DNA of 13,088 nucleotides, taken from assembly GCA_902796695.1 (NCBI GenBank), contig CADBQE010000115.1, positions 1 to 13,088 of the forward strand. Direction: 5' to 3'. The notes beneath the pieces are model-generated. The model ran no database searches and was not told the origin of the DNA. It saw nothing but the letters and a program-made list of their open reading frames with translations. This stretch comes from an uncultured Lachnospiraceae bacterium. GTDB taxonomy: Bacteria > Bacillota > Clostridia > Lachnospirales > Lachnospiraceae. The position numbers and the translations under genes are program-made. Shown here piece after piece: positions 1 through 7,264 of this stretch (the first letter of the stretch is position 1; the number at the start of each line of letters is the position of its first letter).

Positions 1-714
1 GGTCCGGGTCTGGATCAGGTCGCGCAGCTGCACGGTATAGTCGCGCATATTGTTTACGGTGTCGCGCAGGCGGTCGGCCCGGGCGGCAAACAGGCGGAAA
101 TAGCGCAGGTTTTCCTCCGCGAAAAAGCCGTTTTCGTTTTCTTCCAGTTCCAGGCCCAGGTCCAGCAGCTGGCCGTAATGCAGGTTCAGGTCCAGCAGGT
201 CGCCGCGGATGTCGTTGAGCCGCGCGAGAGCAGGCTCCGTATCGCCGGCCAGGATCTCGTCCTCCAGCTTTTCGAGCGTCTGCTCCAGCTTCTCCAGCCG
301 CGCCAGGTCCGGCGCAATGATCTGCTCCAGGAAATCGTACAGGAAGCGCTCCAGCCCGGGCATGCGCCAGCGCCGGCTGTCCGCCACGGCCCGGATGATG
401 GCTTCCGCCAGGCCCCCTTCATCAATAAAAACGACCCCTCTTTCATCGAGCGCGAACGCAAACGCTCCGGACAGGTGCTCCGACTGCCCCACGGCGGGGA
501 TCGCGATGCTGCCCGTCAGGGAATCGTAATTGACCTCCACGCGGGTCTGCGCCAGCACCGGCAGGTCCGCCTCCATATCGATGCCCATCGCGAACCGTTC
601 CCGCTCCCGGCGCCACTCATCCGGCGTCAGGACCGCCACATAGGGTGCATCCGCGTCCGCGATGTCATCCGCGGTGCAGCTTACCAGGGTCTCCCGGATC
701 AGATAATAATTCAT
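1..714 (-). CDS. CorA-like divalent cation (Mg2+) transporter, 3'-truncated by the window edge
   Basis: The 238 visible codons read from ATG at 714 and run off the left edge without a stop. The protein begins MNYYLIRETL and contains the segments EVNYDSLTGSIAIP, ALDERGVVFIDEGG, LERFLYDFLEQIIAPDLARLEK, NDIRGDLLDLNLHY and ENENGFFAEENLRYFRLF. This order is typical of the cytoplasmic domain of clostridial CorA-like transporters, followed by the long helix (MRDYTVQLRDLIQTRT) that leads into the membrane. Residues about 128-150 are charged, Leu/Glu-rich and probably coiled. Family members are about 300 residues, so the two C-terminal membrane helices and the GMN selectivity motif should lie outside the window. 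A GGAAGGA ribosome site precedes the ATG. The gene starts 42 bases after the RyR-domain gene with no visible promoter between them, so co-transcription is likely. CorA proteins form pentameric Mg2+/divalent channels in the inner membrane; the ion specificity of this one cannot be read. Confidence 0.88.
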   Translation of the reverse strand, partial: MNYYLIRETLVSCTADDIADADAPYVAVLTPDEWRRERERFAMGIDMEADLPVLAQTRVEVNYDSLTGSIAIPAVGQSEHLSGAFAFALDERGVVFIDEGGLAEAIIRAVADSRRWRMPGLERFLYDFLEQIIAPDLARLEKLEQTLEKLEDEILAGDTEPALARLNDIRGDLLDLNLHYGQLLDLGLELEENENGFFAEENLRYFRLFAARADRLRDTVNNMRDYTVQLRDLIQTRT

Positions 715-756
715 AAGCCATTCCTTCCCCGGCTGTCCGCGCCGCGGGTCTTTCCG

Positions 757-3219
757 TCAGAATTCATATTCCGGATAGTCATAGATCTTGAAATCATAGG
801 TCTCCAGTCCCTTGGAGGCGTAGGCCGGCAGGGTCAGGAAGCGCCGGGAGGCAAGGTCCAGGTTGTCCAGCTCCTCTTCGGGACAGGAGAGGAGGTCGGG
901 ACGCAGGCCGTTCTGATCGCACTCCACCAGGCAGGGGTGAAGCAGGAGCGTCAGGTCCTTGTGGCGTCCGGCGTTTCTGCCGTCCGGGAGCCGGCCGATG
1001 TAGGCAGCTTCCTCGGAGAGCGTAGGGCAGCGGAAGCCTTCCGTGCGCATGAAGGCGCACCAGCGGCGGTGCTCCAGCCAGGCCAGCCGATGGAAAACGG
1101 CCGGGAATTCGGCTTCCGAAGCTTTGAGGAGGCTGCGGACCTCGGCCGGGGACGCTCCGCTCAGGAACGCGCCGGCGGCGAGGACAGCCTGATGGCAGTG
1201 CTCCAGATAAGTGCGGATCCCGGAAAGAGTCTCAGGACCCGGCCGGCAGGAGGATAAAGCCTGCAGGGAAGCGTAGTCGGCTTCGGCGCTTTCTGTCAGG
1301 CGGCGGAGCCGGTCTGCTGCTTCCGTACCGGGCTCCGGCTCCGTCCCGGTTTTCTCAAGCAGAGAGCGGATCCCGCTGACCAGACTTAAGAAACGGCACA
1401 TTTTCAGATAGAGCTCCGTGGGCGTTTCCGCGCGGTCCGCTGCGGAAAGACCCAGAGAAGCGGCTTTATACTGCGTATGGATCGCCCGGGCTACGTTGGC
1501 CCAGTAGGCATAAGGATCTTCTTCGATTTTTTTGCTCCGGCTCAGGCCTGCGGCGATCCGCTGTTCGTACATATCCCGGATCTTTTCGGCGCGGTCTCGG
1601 ACTTCTTCCAGCAGGACGGTCCGGATATCGAAGGAAGAGCGCATGGACCCGAAGGGGATGATGTCCACGCGGTCGAAGCCGGCTTCTTCCATCTGCTGCA
1701 GGGCGGCGTTCATCTCGTCGTTCCATATCGCGCAGGCGATCGGGACCCGGACGCCGGAGGGTCTGACGGCGGTGCTTTTGACCGTAACGGTCCGGCCGAT
1801 CTGCTCCGCGGTCTCCATATTTCTGCGGTCCGATCCCAGGGCGACGACAAAATAGTCGAAATCGGCCAGGCGTCCGTTCTGCGGTGCGGGCCGCTCTGCC
1901 GTCAGAATCTGCTCCAGTCCGTCCCGGTATACGTCGCTTTGAATATACTCGTAACTGAAGTAGCAGTCCGCCGTGCCCAGGCGCGGGCCGATCTCCAGCA
2001 GCTTCGGATCCGGAGTCTGCGCGGACATGCGGAGGATCTCGCTGCTGACGTGATCGATGCGTTTTTCAAAGCTTGTCCGGTCTTCCTCGGAGATGACCGT
2101 GATCTTCAGACGGCGGTCCGCCATCTGCCCGCACCAGCAGGCGGACAGGAACATTTCCGTGCCGATCCGTCCGGAGCCGAAAATGGCAATGCGCAGCTCC
2201 TTGCTGTCTTCCGGAAGCGCCTCAAACAGCGGATGGGTCTTGATCAGCTGATAGACCTGGCTGCGGTAGCGGTTCACGGAAAACAGCGTGATCCGGCCGG
2301 GATCGCTTCCGCCCTCGGCGCGGATCCGATCGTTGATCCGGCTGCGGACGGACTTTTCCAGAAGGTTCCCGTAGTGGTCGTTGGCAAACACATAAATGGC
2401 GTCGTTGCCCGCAAAGCGGGCCGTGTCCGTTTCCCGGGAAAGACTGCTGAGGACGTTCAGATTGCTGTCGTCCGAGCCGGTCAGGAAGAAAGTGCGGCCG
2501 GCGGCGGAGGGCTTCAGATTCAGCTCGGGCAGGCTGATGTCGGTCAGCAGCGCGCCAAGGCGGCGGGCCTGCTCCAGGGATTCCGGCGGGGCATCCGGCC
2601 CGGCATTGCAGAAGATCAGCAGCGCGTTTTTCAGTTTTTCGCGGCCGGGCGCGCATTGCCGGATGCTTTCCGCTAACGCGGCGGATTCCGGGCCGGACTC
2701 GGAAAAGCAGCAGATATGGCGCCTGGTAAACCGTGTGGACAGGAAGAGCTTCAGGCGCGGGAACAGGTTGGCGATGATCGTGAGCAGAACGGCGCCGCCG
2801 GATAAGGCGCAGGCCGCGTTCAGGACGGAAACGTAAAAAGCGTATGCACCGATCAGGAAGGGACTGTCTGTCAGGCGGGAGATCATCTCCTTCCCGGCGG
2901 ACAGATATTCCGTGTATCCTTCATCCATCGTGAAGGACTGGAAGGAGTGCAGCAGGCTGTTGAAGCCTTCTTCCACGACGCCCAGGAGACCGTACTCCAT
3001 CAGGCCGCTCCGGCCCGTGGTATAGCGGACCAGAAAGACCGCGAGCAGCAGGCACAGCAGAGCCGGAAGGCCTCTCTTCTCAAAAGGGAGACCGTTTCTG
3101 TTCAGCAGTCTTTTACAGCACAGGATCAGGATCCCGGCCGCAAACGCCAGGACAGAGATCAGCAACAGGATAAGAATTGCTTCCGAAGTAATGGGCTTTA
3201 CCGGGATCGGGTCTGCCAT
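757..3219 (-). CDS. Membrane protein with TrkA-N/Rossmann-like segments and C-terminal RyR domain
   Basis: The 820-residue protein starts with hydrophobic segments at about 14-34, 51-66 and 121-153, giving a membrane-anchored N terminus. Two nucleotide-binding-like alpha/beta segments follow. One begins near 167 (RRHICCFSESG). The second begins near 342 (LRIAIFGSGRIGTEMF), with GSGRIG at 348-353 and an acidic residue after the next strand (VISEED, 375-380), as in TrkA-N/RCK Rossmann domains. The C terminus has WLEHRRWCAFMRTEGF at 714-729 and HPCL at 761-764, the signature of bacterial RyR (ryanodine receptor repeat) domains. The architecture suggests that a cytosolic NAD-type nucleotide and an RyR ligand are sensed and coupled to a membrane segment. 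The substrate or ion is unknown, and there is no obvious K+ selectivity filter (no TVGYG-like motif). The start is supported by GGGAGGA (3226-3232 on the complement) and a promoter at 3253-3281. It is probably the first gene of an operon with the CorA-like gene. The fold calls are from motifs only. Confidence 0.8.
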   Translation of the reverse strand: MADPIPVKPITSEAILILLLISVLAFAAGILILCCKRLLNRNGLPFEKRGLPALLCLLLAVFLVRYTTGRSGLMEYGLLGVVEEGFNSLLHSFQSFTMDEGYTEYLSAGKEMISRLTDSPFLIGAYAFYVSVLNAACALSGGAVLLTIIANLFPRLKLFLSTRFTRRHICCFSESGPESAALAESIRQCAPGREKLKNALLIFCNAGPDAPPESLEQARRLGALLTDISLPELNLKPSAAGRTFFLTGSDDSNLNVLSSLSRETDTARFAGNDAIYVFANDHYGNLLEKSVRSRINDRIRAEGGSDPGRITLFSVNRYRSQVYQLIKTHPLFEALPEDSKELRIAIFGSGRIGTEMFLSACWCGQMADRRLKITVISEEDRTSFEKRIDHVSSEILRMSAQTPDPKLLEIGPRLGTADCYFSYEYIQSDVYRDGLEQILTAERPAPQNGRLADFDYFVVALGSDRRNMETAEQIGRTVTVKSTAVRPSGVRVPIACAIWNDEMNAALQQMEEAGFDRVDIIPFGSMRSSFDIRTVLLEEVRDRAEKIRDMYEQRIAAGLSRSKKIEEDPYAYWANVARAIHTQYKAASLGLSAADRAETPTELYLKMCRFLSLVSGIRSLLEKTGTEPEPGTEAADRLRRLTESAEADYASLQALSSCRPGPETLSGIRTYLEHCHQAVLAAGAFLSGASPAEVRSLLKASEAEFPAVFHRLAWLEHRRWCAFMRTEGFRCPTLSEEAAYIGRLPDGRNAGRHKDLTLLLHPCLVECDQNGLRPDLLSCPEEELDNLDLASRRFLTLPAYASKGLETYDFKIYDYPEYEF

Positions 3220-3252
3220 AATGTGTCCTCCCGCAGAGTTCTGCTCCCGTTC

Positions 3253-3281
3253 ATCATAGCAAAACGGATTTTTTTATTCAA
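3253..3281 (-). promoter_or_regulatory. Sigma-A promoter of the RyR-domain/CorA operon
   Basis: On the complement strand a -35 box TTGAAT (3276-3281) and a -10 box TATGAT (3253-3258) are separated by exactly 17 bases, and the spacer is A/T-rich. The -10 matches the consensus at five of six positions. It sits about 35 bases upstream of the ATG at 3219, giving a short leader that includes the GGGAGGA ribosome site. Confidence 0.7.
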
Positions 3282-3316
3282 CCGTGAGTTCGGAGAGTGC
3301 TATCCGGCGGGAACTG

Positions 3317-3325
3317 TGCTATGAT
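3317..3325 (+). promoter_or_regulatory. Extended -10 promoter of the oxidoreductase operon
   Basis: TGCTATGAT carries the TGn extension directly before a TATGAT -10 box (3320-3325). The -35 position (about 3297-3302, GTGCTA) is poor, so the extended -10 would have to compensate, or an activator may be needed. It faces away from the promoter at 3253-3281, so the 174-base gap holds two divergent promoters. Confidence 0.55.
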
Positions 3326-3329
3326 AGGA

Positions 3330-3344
3330 CGGATTTAAGATCCG
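3330..3344. promoter_or_regulatory. Perfect inverted repeat CGGAT-N5-ATCCG, candidate operator
   Basis: CGGAT (3330-3334) and ATCCG (3340-3344) form a perfect dyad around TTAAG, starting five bases after the -10 box, which places it over the expected transcription start of the oxidoreductase operon. This is a usual place for a repressor site. It could also be a small hairpin in the 5' leader. No regulator gene is adjacent, so the binding protein is unknown. Confidence 0.4.
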
Positions 3345-3354
3345 AAAGGCCTTC

Positions 3355-3370
3355 CCGCGCCGCGGCGCGG
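3355..3370. repeat. 16-base perfect GC palindrome in the operon leader
   Basis: CCGCGCCGCGGCGCGG equals its own reverse complement. It lies between the candidate operator and the AAAGGAG ribosome site (3381-3387) of the first oxidoreductase gene. In RNA it could only form a very tight hairpin, and there is no T run after it, so it is not a terminator. It may be a protein-binding site or simply a product of the high GC content. Confidence 0.35.
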
Positions 3371-3393
3371 AGACGGCGGCAAAGGAGCGGTCC

Positions 3394-4839
3394 ATGAGGG
3401 ATGTGATCATTATCGGGGCCGGTGCGGTGGGCTGCACCATCGCGCGGGAACTCTCGTTTTATCAGCCGGATGTGCTGGTGCTGGAAAAAGAATGCGACGT
3501 CGCGGCCGGGACCACCGGCCGGAATTCCGCCGTGGTGCATGCCGGGTTCAACAACCGGCCGGGCAGCCTGATGGCCCGGCTCTGCGTGGAAGGCAGCCGC
3601 GGGATGGAAGCGCTCTGCCGCGAACTGGACGTGCCGTACCGGAAGACCGGGAAAACGCTCGTGGCCTTTGACGAGGAGGATCGGGAGATCCTGCGGAAGC
3701 TGAAGGCGCAGGGCGATGCCAACGGCTGCCGGGGCCTTAAACTGATCGGAAAAGAGGAACTGGAGGAGCTGGTCCCGGGCGTGGGCGGCATCGGCGGCTT
3801 TTACAGCCCGGAGACCGCGATCCTGGATCCGTTCAAATACTGCATCGCAATGGCGGAAAACGCGGCGGAAAACGGCGTGACGTTCCGCTTCGGGGAAGAG
3901 GTGACCGGGATCCGGCGGGAGGAAGGCGGCTTTACGGTAACGACCCCGAAGGGCAGTTATACCGGCCGCATCCTGATCAATTCCGCGGGACTTGCGGCGG
4001 ACCGGGTCAGTGCCATGGCCGGCGTGGACGGATATCATATCTATCCCTGCCGGGGCGAATATTTCATTCTGGACGAGGTGGCGCAGGACCTGCTGCCCAT
4101 GCCGGTCTATCCGGCGCTCAAAGCGGGGATCGGCGGACTGGGCGTGCACGTGACGCCCACGATCCACGGCAATATCATTATCGGGCCCAGCGCGGAATAT
4201 ATCGAGGAGCCGGACGATTATGCCACGACGCCGGCCGTCATGGACAAGCTGTGGCGGGAGGCGCAGGCGCTGCTGCCTCAGCTTAAGCGGCGGCATATCA
4301 TCGGCGCCTACAGCGGGATCCGGGCCAAGCTGGCGCCGGAAAACGAGGGCGGCTACCGGGATTTCGTGATCAAAGAGGAAGAGGCCTGCCCGGGGCTCAT
4401 CAATCTGGTGGGGATCGAATCCCCGGGGCTGACGGCTTCGCGGCCGATCGCCCTGATGGTGCGGGAGATGGTCGGAAAGCATCTGCCGCTTACGCCGAAG
4501 GAAGGCGCGGTTCGGACGCACCGCTTCCCGCCTGTATTTGCGAAGCTGGAGCGTGCGGAGCAGGAGCGGCTGATCCGGGAAGACCCGGAATACGGCGAGA
4601 TCGTATGCCGCTGCCGGCGCGTGACGAAGGCGGAGATCCGCTGGGCGATCGAAAATCCGCTGGGCGCGCGGAGCCTGTCCGCGGTGAAATACCGGGCGTG
4701 GGCGACCACCGGACGCTGCAACGGCGGCTACTGCCTGAACCGGATCGTGGAGATGCTGGTGCGCGAATACGGGATGCGGCCGGAAGAAGTCACGCTGCGC
4801 GGACCGGGCAGCGAAATGTTTTCCGGGGAGGTGAAGTGA
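3394..4839 (+). CDS. GlpA-like FAD-dependent oxidoreductase with C-terminal BFD-like [2Fe-2S] domain
   Basis: The 481-residue protein has a DAO-type FAD fold. It begins DVIIIGAGAVGCTIARE (GAGAVG at 8-13), with VLVLEKE at the end of the second strand and GTTGRNSAVVHAGFNN (about 39-54) around the flavin. INSAGLAAD and GAYSGIRAK are further family motifs. The last about 85 residues hold C405-x-C407 and C442-x4-C447 within EIVCRCRRVTKAEI and GRCNGGYC, the BFD-like [2Fe-2S] motif found at the C terminus of clostridial GlpA-type proteins. The likely reaction is oxidation of a hydroxy acid or glycerol 3-phosphate, with electrons leaving through FAD and Fe-S. The nearest families are anaerobic G3P dehydrogenase and L-2-hydroxyglutarate oxidase, and the substrate cannot be decided from sequence. 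AAAGGAG lies six to seven bases before the ATG. The stop overlaps the next start (TGATG), so the two subunits are probably made together. Confidence 0.85.
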   Translation: MRDVIIIGAGAVGCTIARELSFYQPDVLVLEKECDVAAGTTGRNSAVVHAGFNNRPGSLMARLCVEGSRGMEALCRELDVPYRKTGKTLVAFDEEDREILRKLKAQGDANGCRGLKLIGKEELEELVPGVGGIGGFYSPETAILDPFKYCIAMAENAAENGVTFRFGEEVTGIRREEGGFTVTTPKGSYTGRILINSAGLAADRVSAMAGVDGYHIYPCRGEYFILDEVAQDLLPMPVYPALKAGIGGLGVHVTPTIHGNIIIGPSAEYIEEPDDYATTPAVMDKLWREAQALLPQLKRRHIIGAYSGIRAKLAPENEGGYRDFVIKEEEACPGLINLVGIESPGLTASRPIALMVREMVGKHLPLTPKEGAVRTHRFPPVFAKLERAEQERLIREDPEYGEIVCRCRRVTKAEIRWAIENPLGARSLSAVKYRAWATTGRCNGGYCLNRIVEMLVREYGMRPEEVTLRGPGSEMFSGEVK

Positions 4840-6212
4840 TGGAACGGTGTGACGTACTGGTACTGGGCGCCGGCCCCGGCGGGCTGGCGGCGGCCGCGGC
4901 GGCGAAAAAAGCCGGCGCGGAAAGCGTGATCCTGCTTGACCGCGACCGGAAGGCCGGCGGGATCCTGAATCAGTGCATTCATGACGGATTCGGGCTGATC
5001 CGCTACGGAGCATCGATCAGCGGGCCGGAGTATGCGGCGAAGGCATTGGCGGAGGCCGAAGAGGCCGGCGTGACGCTGCGTCTGGGTCTGCAGGCGGTCA
5101 GCATGACCCGGGAAAGGACGCTGCTGGCGCAGGGCGCGGAAGGCCTGGCGGAATTTGAGGCCGGCAGCATCGTGCTGGCGACCGGCTGCCGCGAAAGGAC
5201 GCGCGGCGCCATCTCCGTGCCCGGGACCCGCCCGGCGGGCATCTTTACGGCCGGCGTGCTGCAGAATTTTGTCAATGTGCGGAATATCCTGTGCGGGAAG
5301 CGTGTCGTGATCCTGGGCAGCGGCGACATCGGCCTCATCATGGCCCGCCGCCTTACGCTGGAGGGCGCGCACGTGGAAGCCGTGCTGGAAGTCATGAAGG
5401 AACCCGGCGGACTGGCCCGGAATATCAGCCAGTGCCTGTACGATTTCGGGATCCCGCTGTATACGTCGCACACGGTTTCGAATATTATCGGCAAACGGAA
5501 GCTGGAAGCGGTGGAAGTGAGCGCCGTGGATGAGGCCATGAAACCGGTCCCCGGAACGGCCCGGATCATCCCCTGCGACGCGCTGGTGCTTTCCGTGGGC
5601 CTGATCCCGGAAAACGAGGTGGCGCTGACCGCCGGCCTGGCCGTGGACGAGAAGACCCGCGGCGCGGTGACGGACCGCTTCCTGATGACGGACATCCCGG
5701 GCGTTTTTGCCTGCGGCAACTGCCGGAAGGTGATGGATCTGGCGGACTATGTCTCCCTGCAGGGAACGCTGGCCGGAGAGAACGCCGCGCGCTTTGCCGC
5801 CGGTGAGCCGCTTAAGCCCTGGCTGTTCCGCCCCGTCTCCGGACTGGTCAAGGGGCTGCCGAAGCCCGGCAGCGTGACCTGCCCGATCTGCCCCAACGGC
5901 TGCCAGATCATGATCGATCCCGAAACCGGGGCGATCAGTGGAAATCTCTGCCCCCGCGGCCTGATCTTCGCGGAACAGGAAAAAGTCCGCCCGATGCGGA
6001 CCCTCACCACCACTCTGAAGATGGAAGGCGGCACGACCCCGTTAGTCAGCGTCCGCAGCGACCGGAGCCTGGCGCGGGAACATCTGATCGAAGCGGTGCG
6101 GCGCCTTAAGGCCTGCCGCGTGAAACCGCCGGTCCGCCGCGGCGACTGCCTGGCCGAACTGACCTTTGACGGCGAAACGGTGCGCATGCTGGCCGAGGAG
6201 GATGCCGAATAA
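4839..6212 (+). CDS. FAD/NAD(P)-type oxidoreductase fused to a DUF1667 Cys-rich domain
   Basis: I chose ATG 4839 (457 residues) because it follows GGGGAGGTG (4825-4833) and overlaps the upstream stop by one base. A longer frame from 4605 lies wholly inside the upstream gene. Residues 1-about 335 are a pyridine-nucleotide-disulfide-reductase fold. There is an FAD GAGPGG near 10-15, a GGILNQCIHDGFG segment, ATGCRER, a second GSGDIG at 160-165 for NAD(P), and VFACGNCRKVMDLADYVSLQG near the FAD end. No CxxxxC redox disulfide is seen. From about 345 the sequence matches DUF1667: C348-x2-C351-x3-C355, C371 in NLCPRG, then PVRRGDCLAEL. The four cysteines resemble a [4Fe-4S] binding pattern. In many clostridia DUF1667 is a separate small gene after a GlpA/GlpB-like pair; here it is joined to the second flavoprotein. 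The protein probably accepts electrons from the upstream dehydrogenase and passes them to or from NAD(P). The exact acceptor is an inference. Confidence 0.85.
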   Translation: MERCDVLVLGAGPGGLAAAAAAKKAGAESVILLDRDRKAGGILNQCIHDGFGLIRYGASISGPEYAAKALAEAEEAGVTLRLGLQAVSMTRERTLLAQGAEGLAEFEAGSIVLATGCRERTRGAISVPGTRPAGIFTAGVLQNFVNVRNILCGKRVVILGSGDIGLIMARRLTLEGAHVEAVLEVMKEPGGLARNISQCLYDFGIPLYTSHTVSNIIGKRKLEAVEVSAVDEAMKPVPGTARIIPCDALVLSVGLIPENEVALTAGLAVDEKTRGAVTDRFLMTDIPGVFACGNCRKVMDLADYVSLQGTLAGENAARFAAGEPLKPWLFRPVSGLVKGLPKPGSVTCPICPNGCQIMIDPETGAISGNLCPRGLIFAEQEKVRPMRTLTTTLKMEGGTTPLVSVRSDRSLAREHLIEAVRRLKACRVKPPVRRGDCLAELTFDGETVRMLAEEDAE

Positions 6213-6899
6213 ATGACCCGGACCGGAAAAATCGATTATACCGCGCTGCCGGGCAACGCCCCGCAGTACGCACCCGAGAACGTGATGCCGCTCGAAAACA
6301 GCCCGCTCGCCGGCCGTCACCTGATCTTCCTGGGCTCCTCCGTCACGCGCGGCGCCTGCGCGCTGCGGAATTCTTTCGCGGATTATATCGCGGTGCGGAA
6401 CCGCTGCACCGTGACGAAGGAGGCGGTCTCCGGCACGACGCTCACGGACGATGGCTCCGACTCCTATATCGCGCGCCTCAAACGCCTGACGGACCCGCAC
6501 GCGGACCTGTTTATCTGTCAGCTCTCGACCAACGACGCCCTGCAGGGCAAGCCCGCGGGCACGGTCGCGGAAGGCTTTGACGAGGACACCTTCGATACGC
6601 GGACGGTCGCCGGCGCCATCGAGTACATCATTGCCTACGCCCGCCGGACCTGGCACTGCCCCGTCGTATTCTACACCTGCCCGCGCGCCGGCGAAGGCTA
6701 CGACGCCCTGGTCCTGCTGCTGCACCGAATCGCCGCAAAATGGGCCGTCCCCGTCATCGACCTCTGGAACGCCCCCCTCTTCCGCACCCTCCCCGAAGAA
6801 AAACGCCCCCTCTACATGGCCGACGCCGTCCATCCCACCCGCGCCGGCCACCTCCTCTGGCTCACTCCCTTCATCGAACACGCCCTCACCCAACTCTAA
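6213..6899 (+). CDS. SGNH/GDSL-family hydrolase (esterase/lipase-like)
   Basis: The 228-residue protein has the SGNH blocks in order. Block I is FLGSSVTRG with the nucleophile Ser43. Block II Gly is in VSGTTLTD (Gly74). Block III is QLSTND with Asn107. Block V is DAVHPTRAGH with Asp204 and His207 completing the catalytic triad. No signal peptide or membrane segment is seen, so it should act in the cytoplasm. The ATG follows the upstream TAA with no gap, and AGGAGG (6196-6201) lies inside the upstream gene. Translation is therefore coupled to the two oxidoreductases. The substrate is unknown. In this operon it might remove an acyl or other ester group to release the compound that the flavoproteins oxidise. 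Codon use in the last about 160 bases is unusually C-rich on the coding strand. An intrinsic terminator follows the stop at once. Confidence 0.85.
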   Translation: MTRTGKIDYTALPGNAPQYAPENVMPLENSPLAGRHLIFLGSSVTRGACALRNSFADYIAVRNRCTVTKEAVSGTTLTDDGSDSYIARLKRLTDPHADLFICQLSTNDALQGKPAGTVAEGFDEDTFDTRTVAGAIEYIIAYARRTWHCPVVFYTCPRAGEGYDALVLLLHRIAAKWAVPVIDLWNAPLFRTLPEEKRPLYMADAVHPTRAGHLLWLTPFIEHALTQL

Positions 6900-6930
6900 A
6901 AAACACTCCCGGAAAACCGGGAGTGTTTTT
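6899..6930 (+). terminator. Intrinsic terminator of the oxidoreductase operon
   Basis: ACACTCCCGG (6903-6912), loop AAAA, CCGGGAGTGT (6917-6926) form a perfect 10-base-pair stem with an A run before it and TTTTT after it. It starts within a few bases of the hydrolase stop codon. The flanking A and T runs pair as well, so it could also stop transcription coming from the opposite strand. Confidence 0.92.
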
Positions 6931-6933
6931 CAA

Positions 6934-7007
6934 TGTAGGGGCCGATTTGCAATCGGCCCGTTGGTTCGCGGATTCCTCCGCGGGCCGATGACACATCGGC
7001 CCCTACG
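6934..7007. repeat. Complete 74-base palindromic unit, first copy
   Basis: Perfect 12-base terminal inverted repeats lie at 6935-6946 and 6995-7006. Inside are three hairpins: 6941-6957 (loop TGC), 6967-6982 (CGCGGA, loop TTCC, TCCGCG) and 6982-7002 (GGGCCGAT, loop GACAC, ATCGGCCC). The whole unit could fold as a three-armed or cruciform structure. Confidence 0.85.
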
Positions 7008-7090
7008 AAACACCCCGTGGTTTCGGCCCGCCGGTTCGCGGATTCCTCCGCGGGCCGATGGCACATCGGCCCCGGTTCGAGGAAACCCCA

Positions 7091-7264
7091 TGTAGGGGCC
7101 GATTTGTAATCGGCACGTCGGTTCGAGGATTCCTCCGCGGGCCGATGGCACATCGGCACCGGTTCGAGGAAACCCCATGTCGGGGCCGATTTGCAATCGG
7201 CCCGTCGGTTTGAGGATTCCTCTGCGGGCCGATGGCACATCGGCGCCGGTTCGAGGAAACCTCA
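7091..7264. repeat. Two direct 87-base tandem units
   Basis: Units start at 7091 and 7178, and the next element starts at 7265, so the period is exactly 87 bases. The two differ at 7 of 87 positions by my count. Each lacks the right-hand CCCTACG end of the complete unit and instead carries a CCGGTTCGAGGAAACC tail. The same tail ends the preceding partial copy at 7031-7090. Because 87 is divisible by three, frames stay open across the array and create false ORFs. Confidence 0.85.

Noticed and set aside
178..1257. 359-residue plus-strand frame opposite the CorA-like and RyR genes
   Set aside because: It crosses two minus-strand genes and their intergenic gap, and the composition is typical of a shadow frame.
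4605..4838. Longer start for the second oxidoreductase
   Set aside because: The extension lies inside the Fe-S domain coding region of the upstream gene. ATG 4839 has a strong ribosome site and begins directly before the FAD GxGxxG motif.
3319..5013. 564-residue minus-strand frame opposite the GlpA-like gene
   Set aside because: It is Arg/Pro/His-rich low-information sequence antisense to a clear FAD protein.
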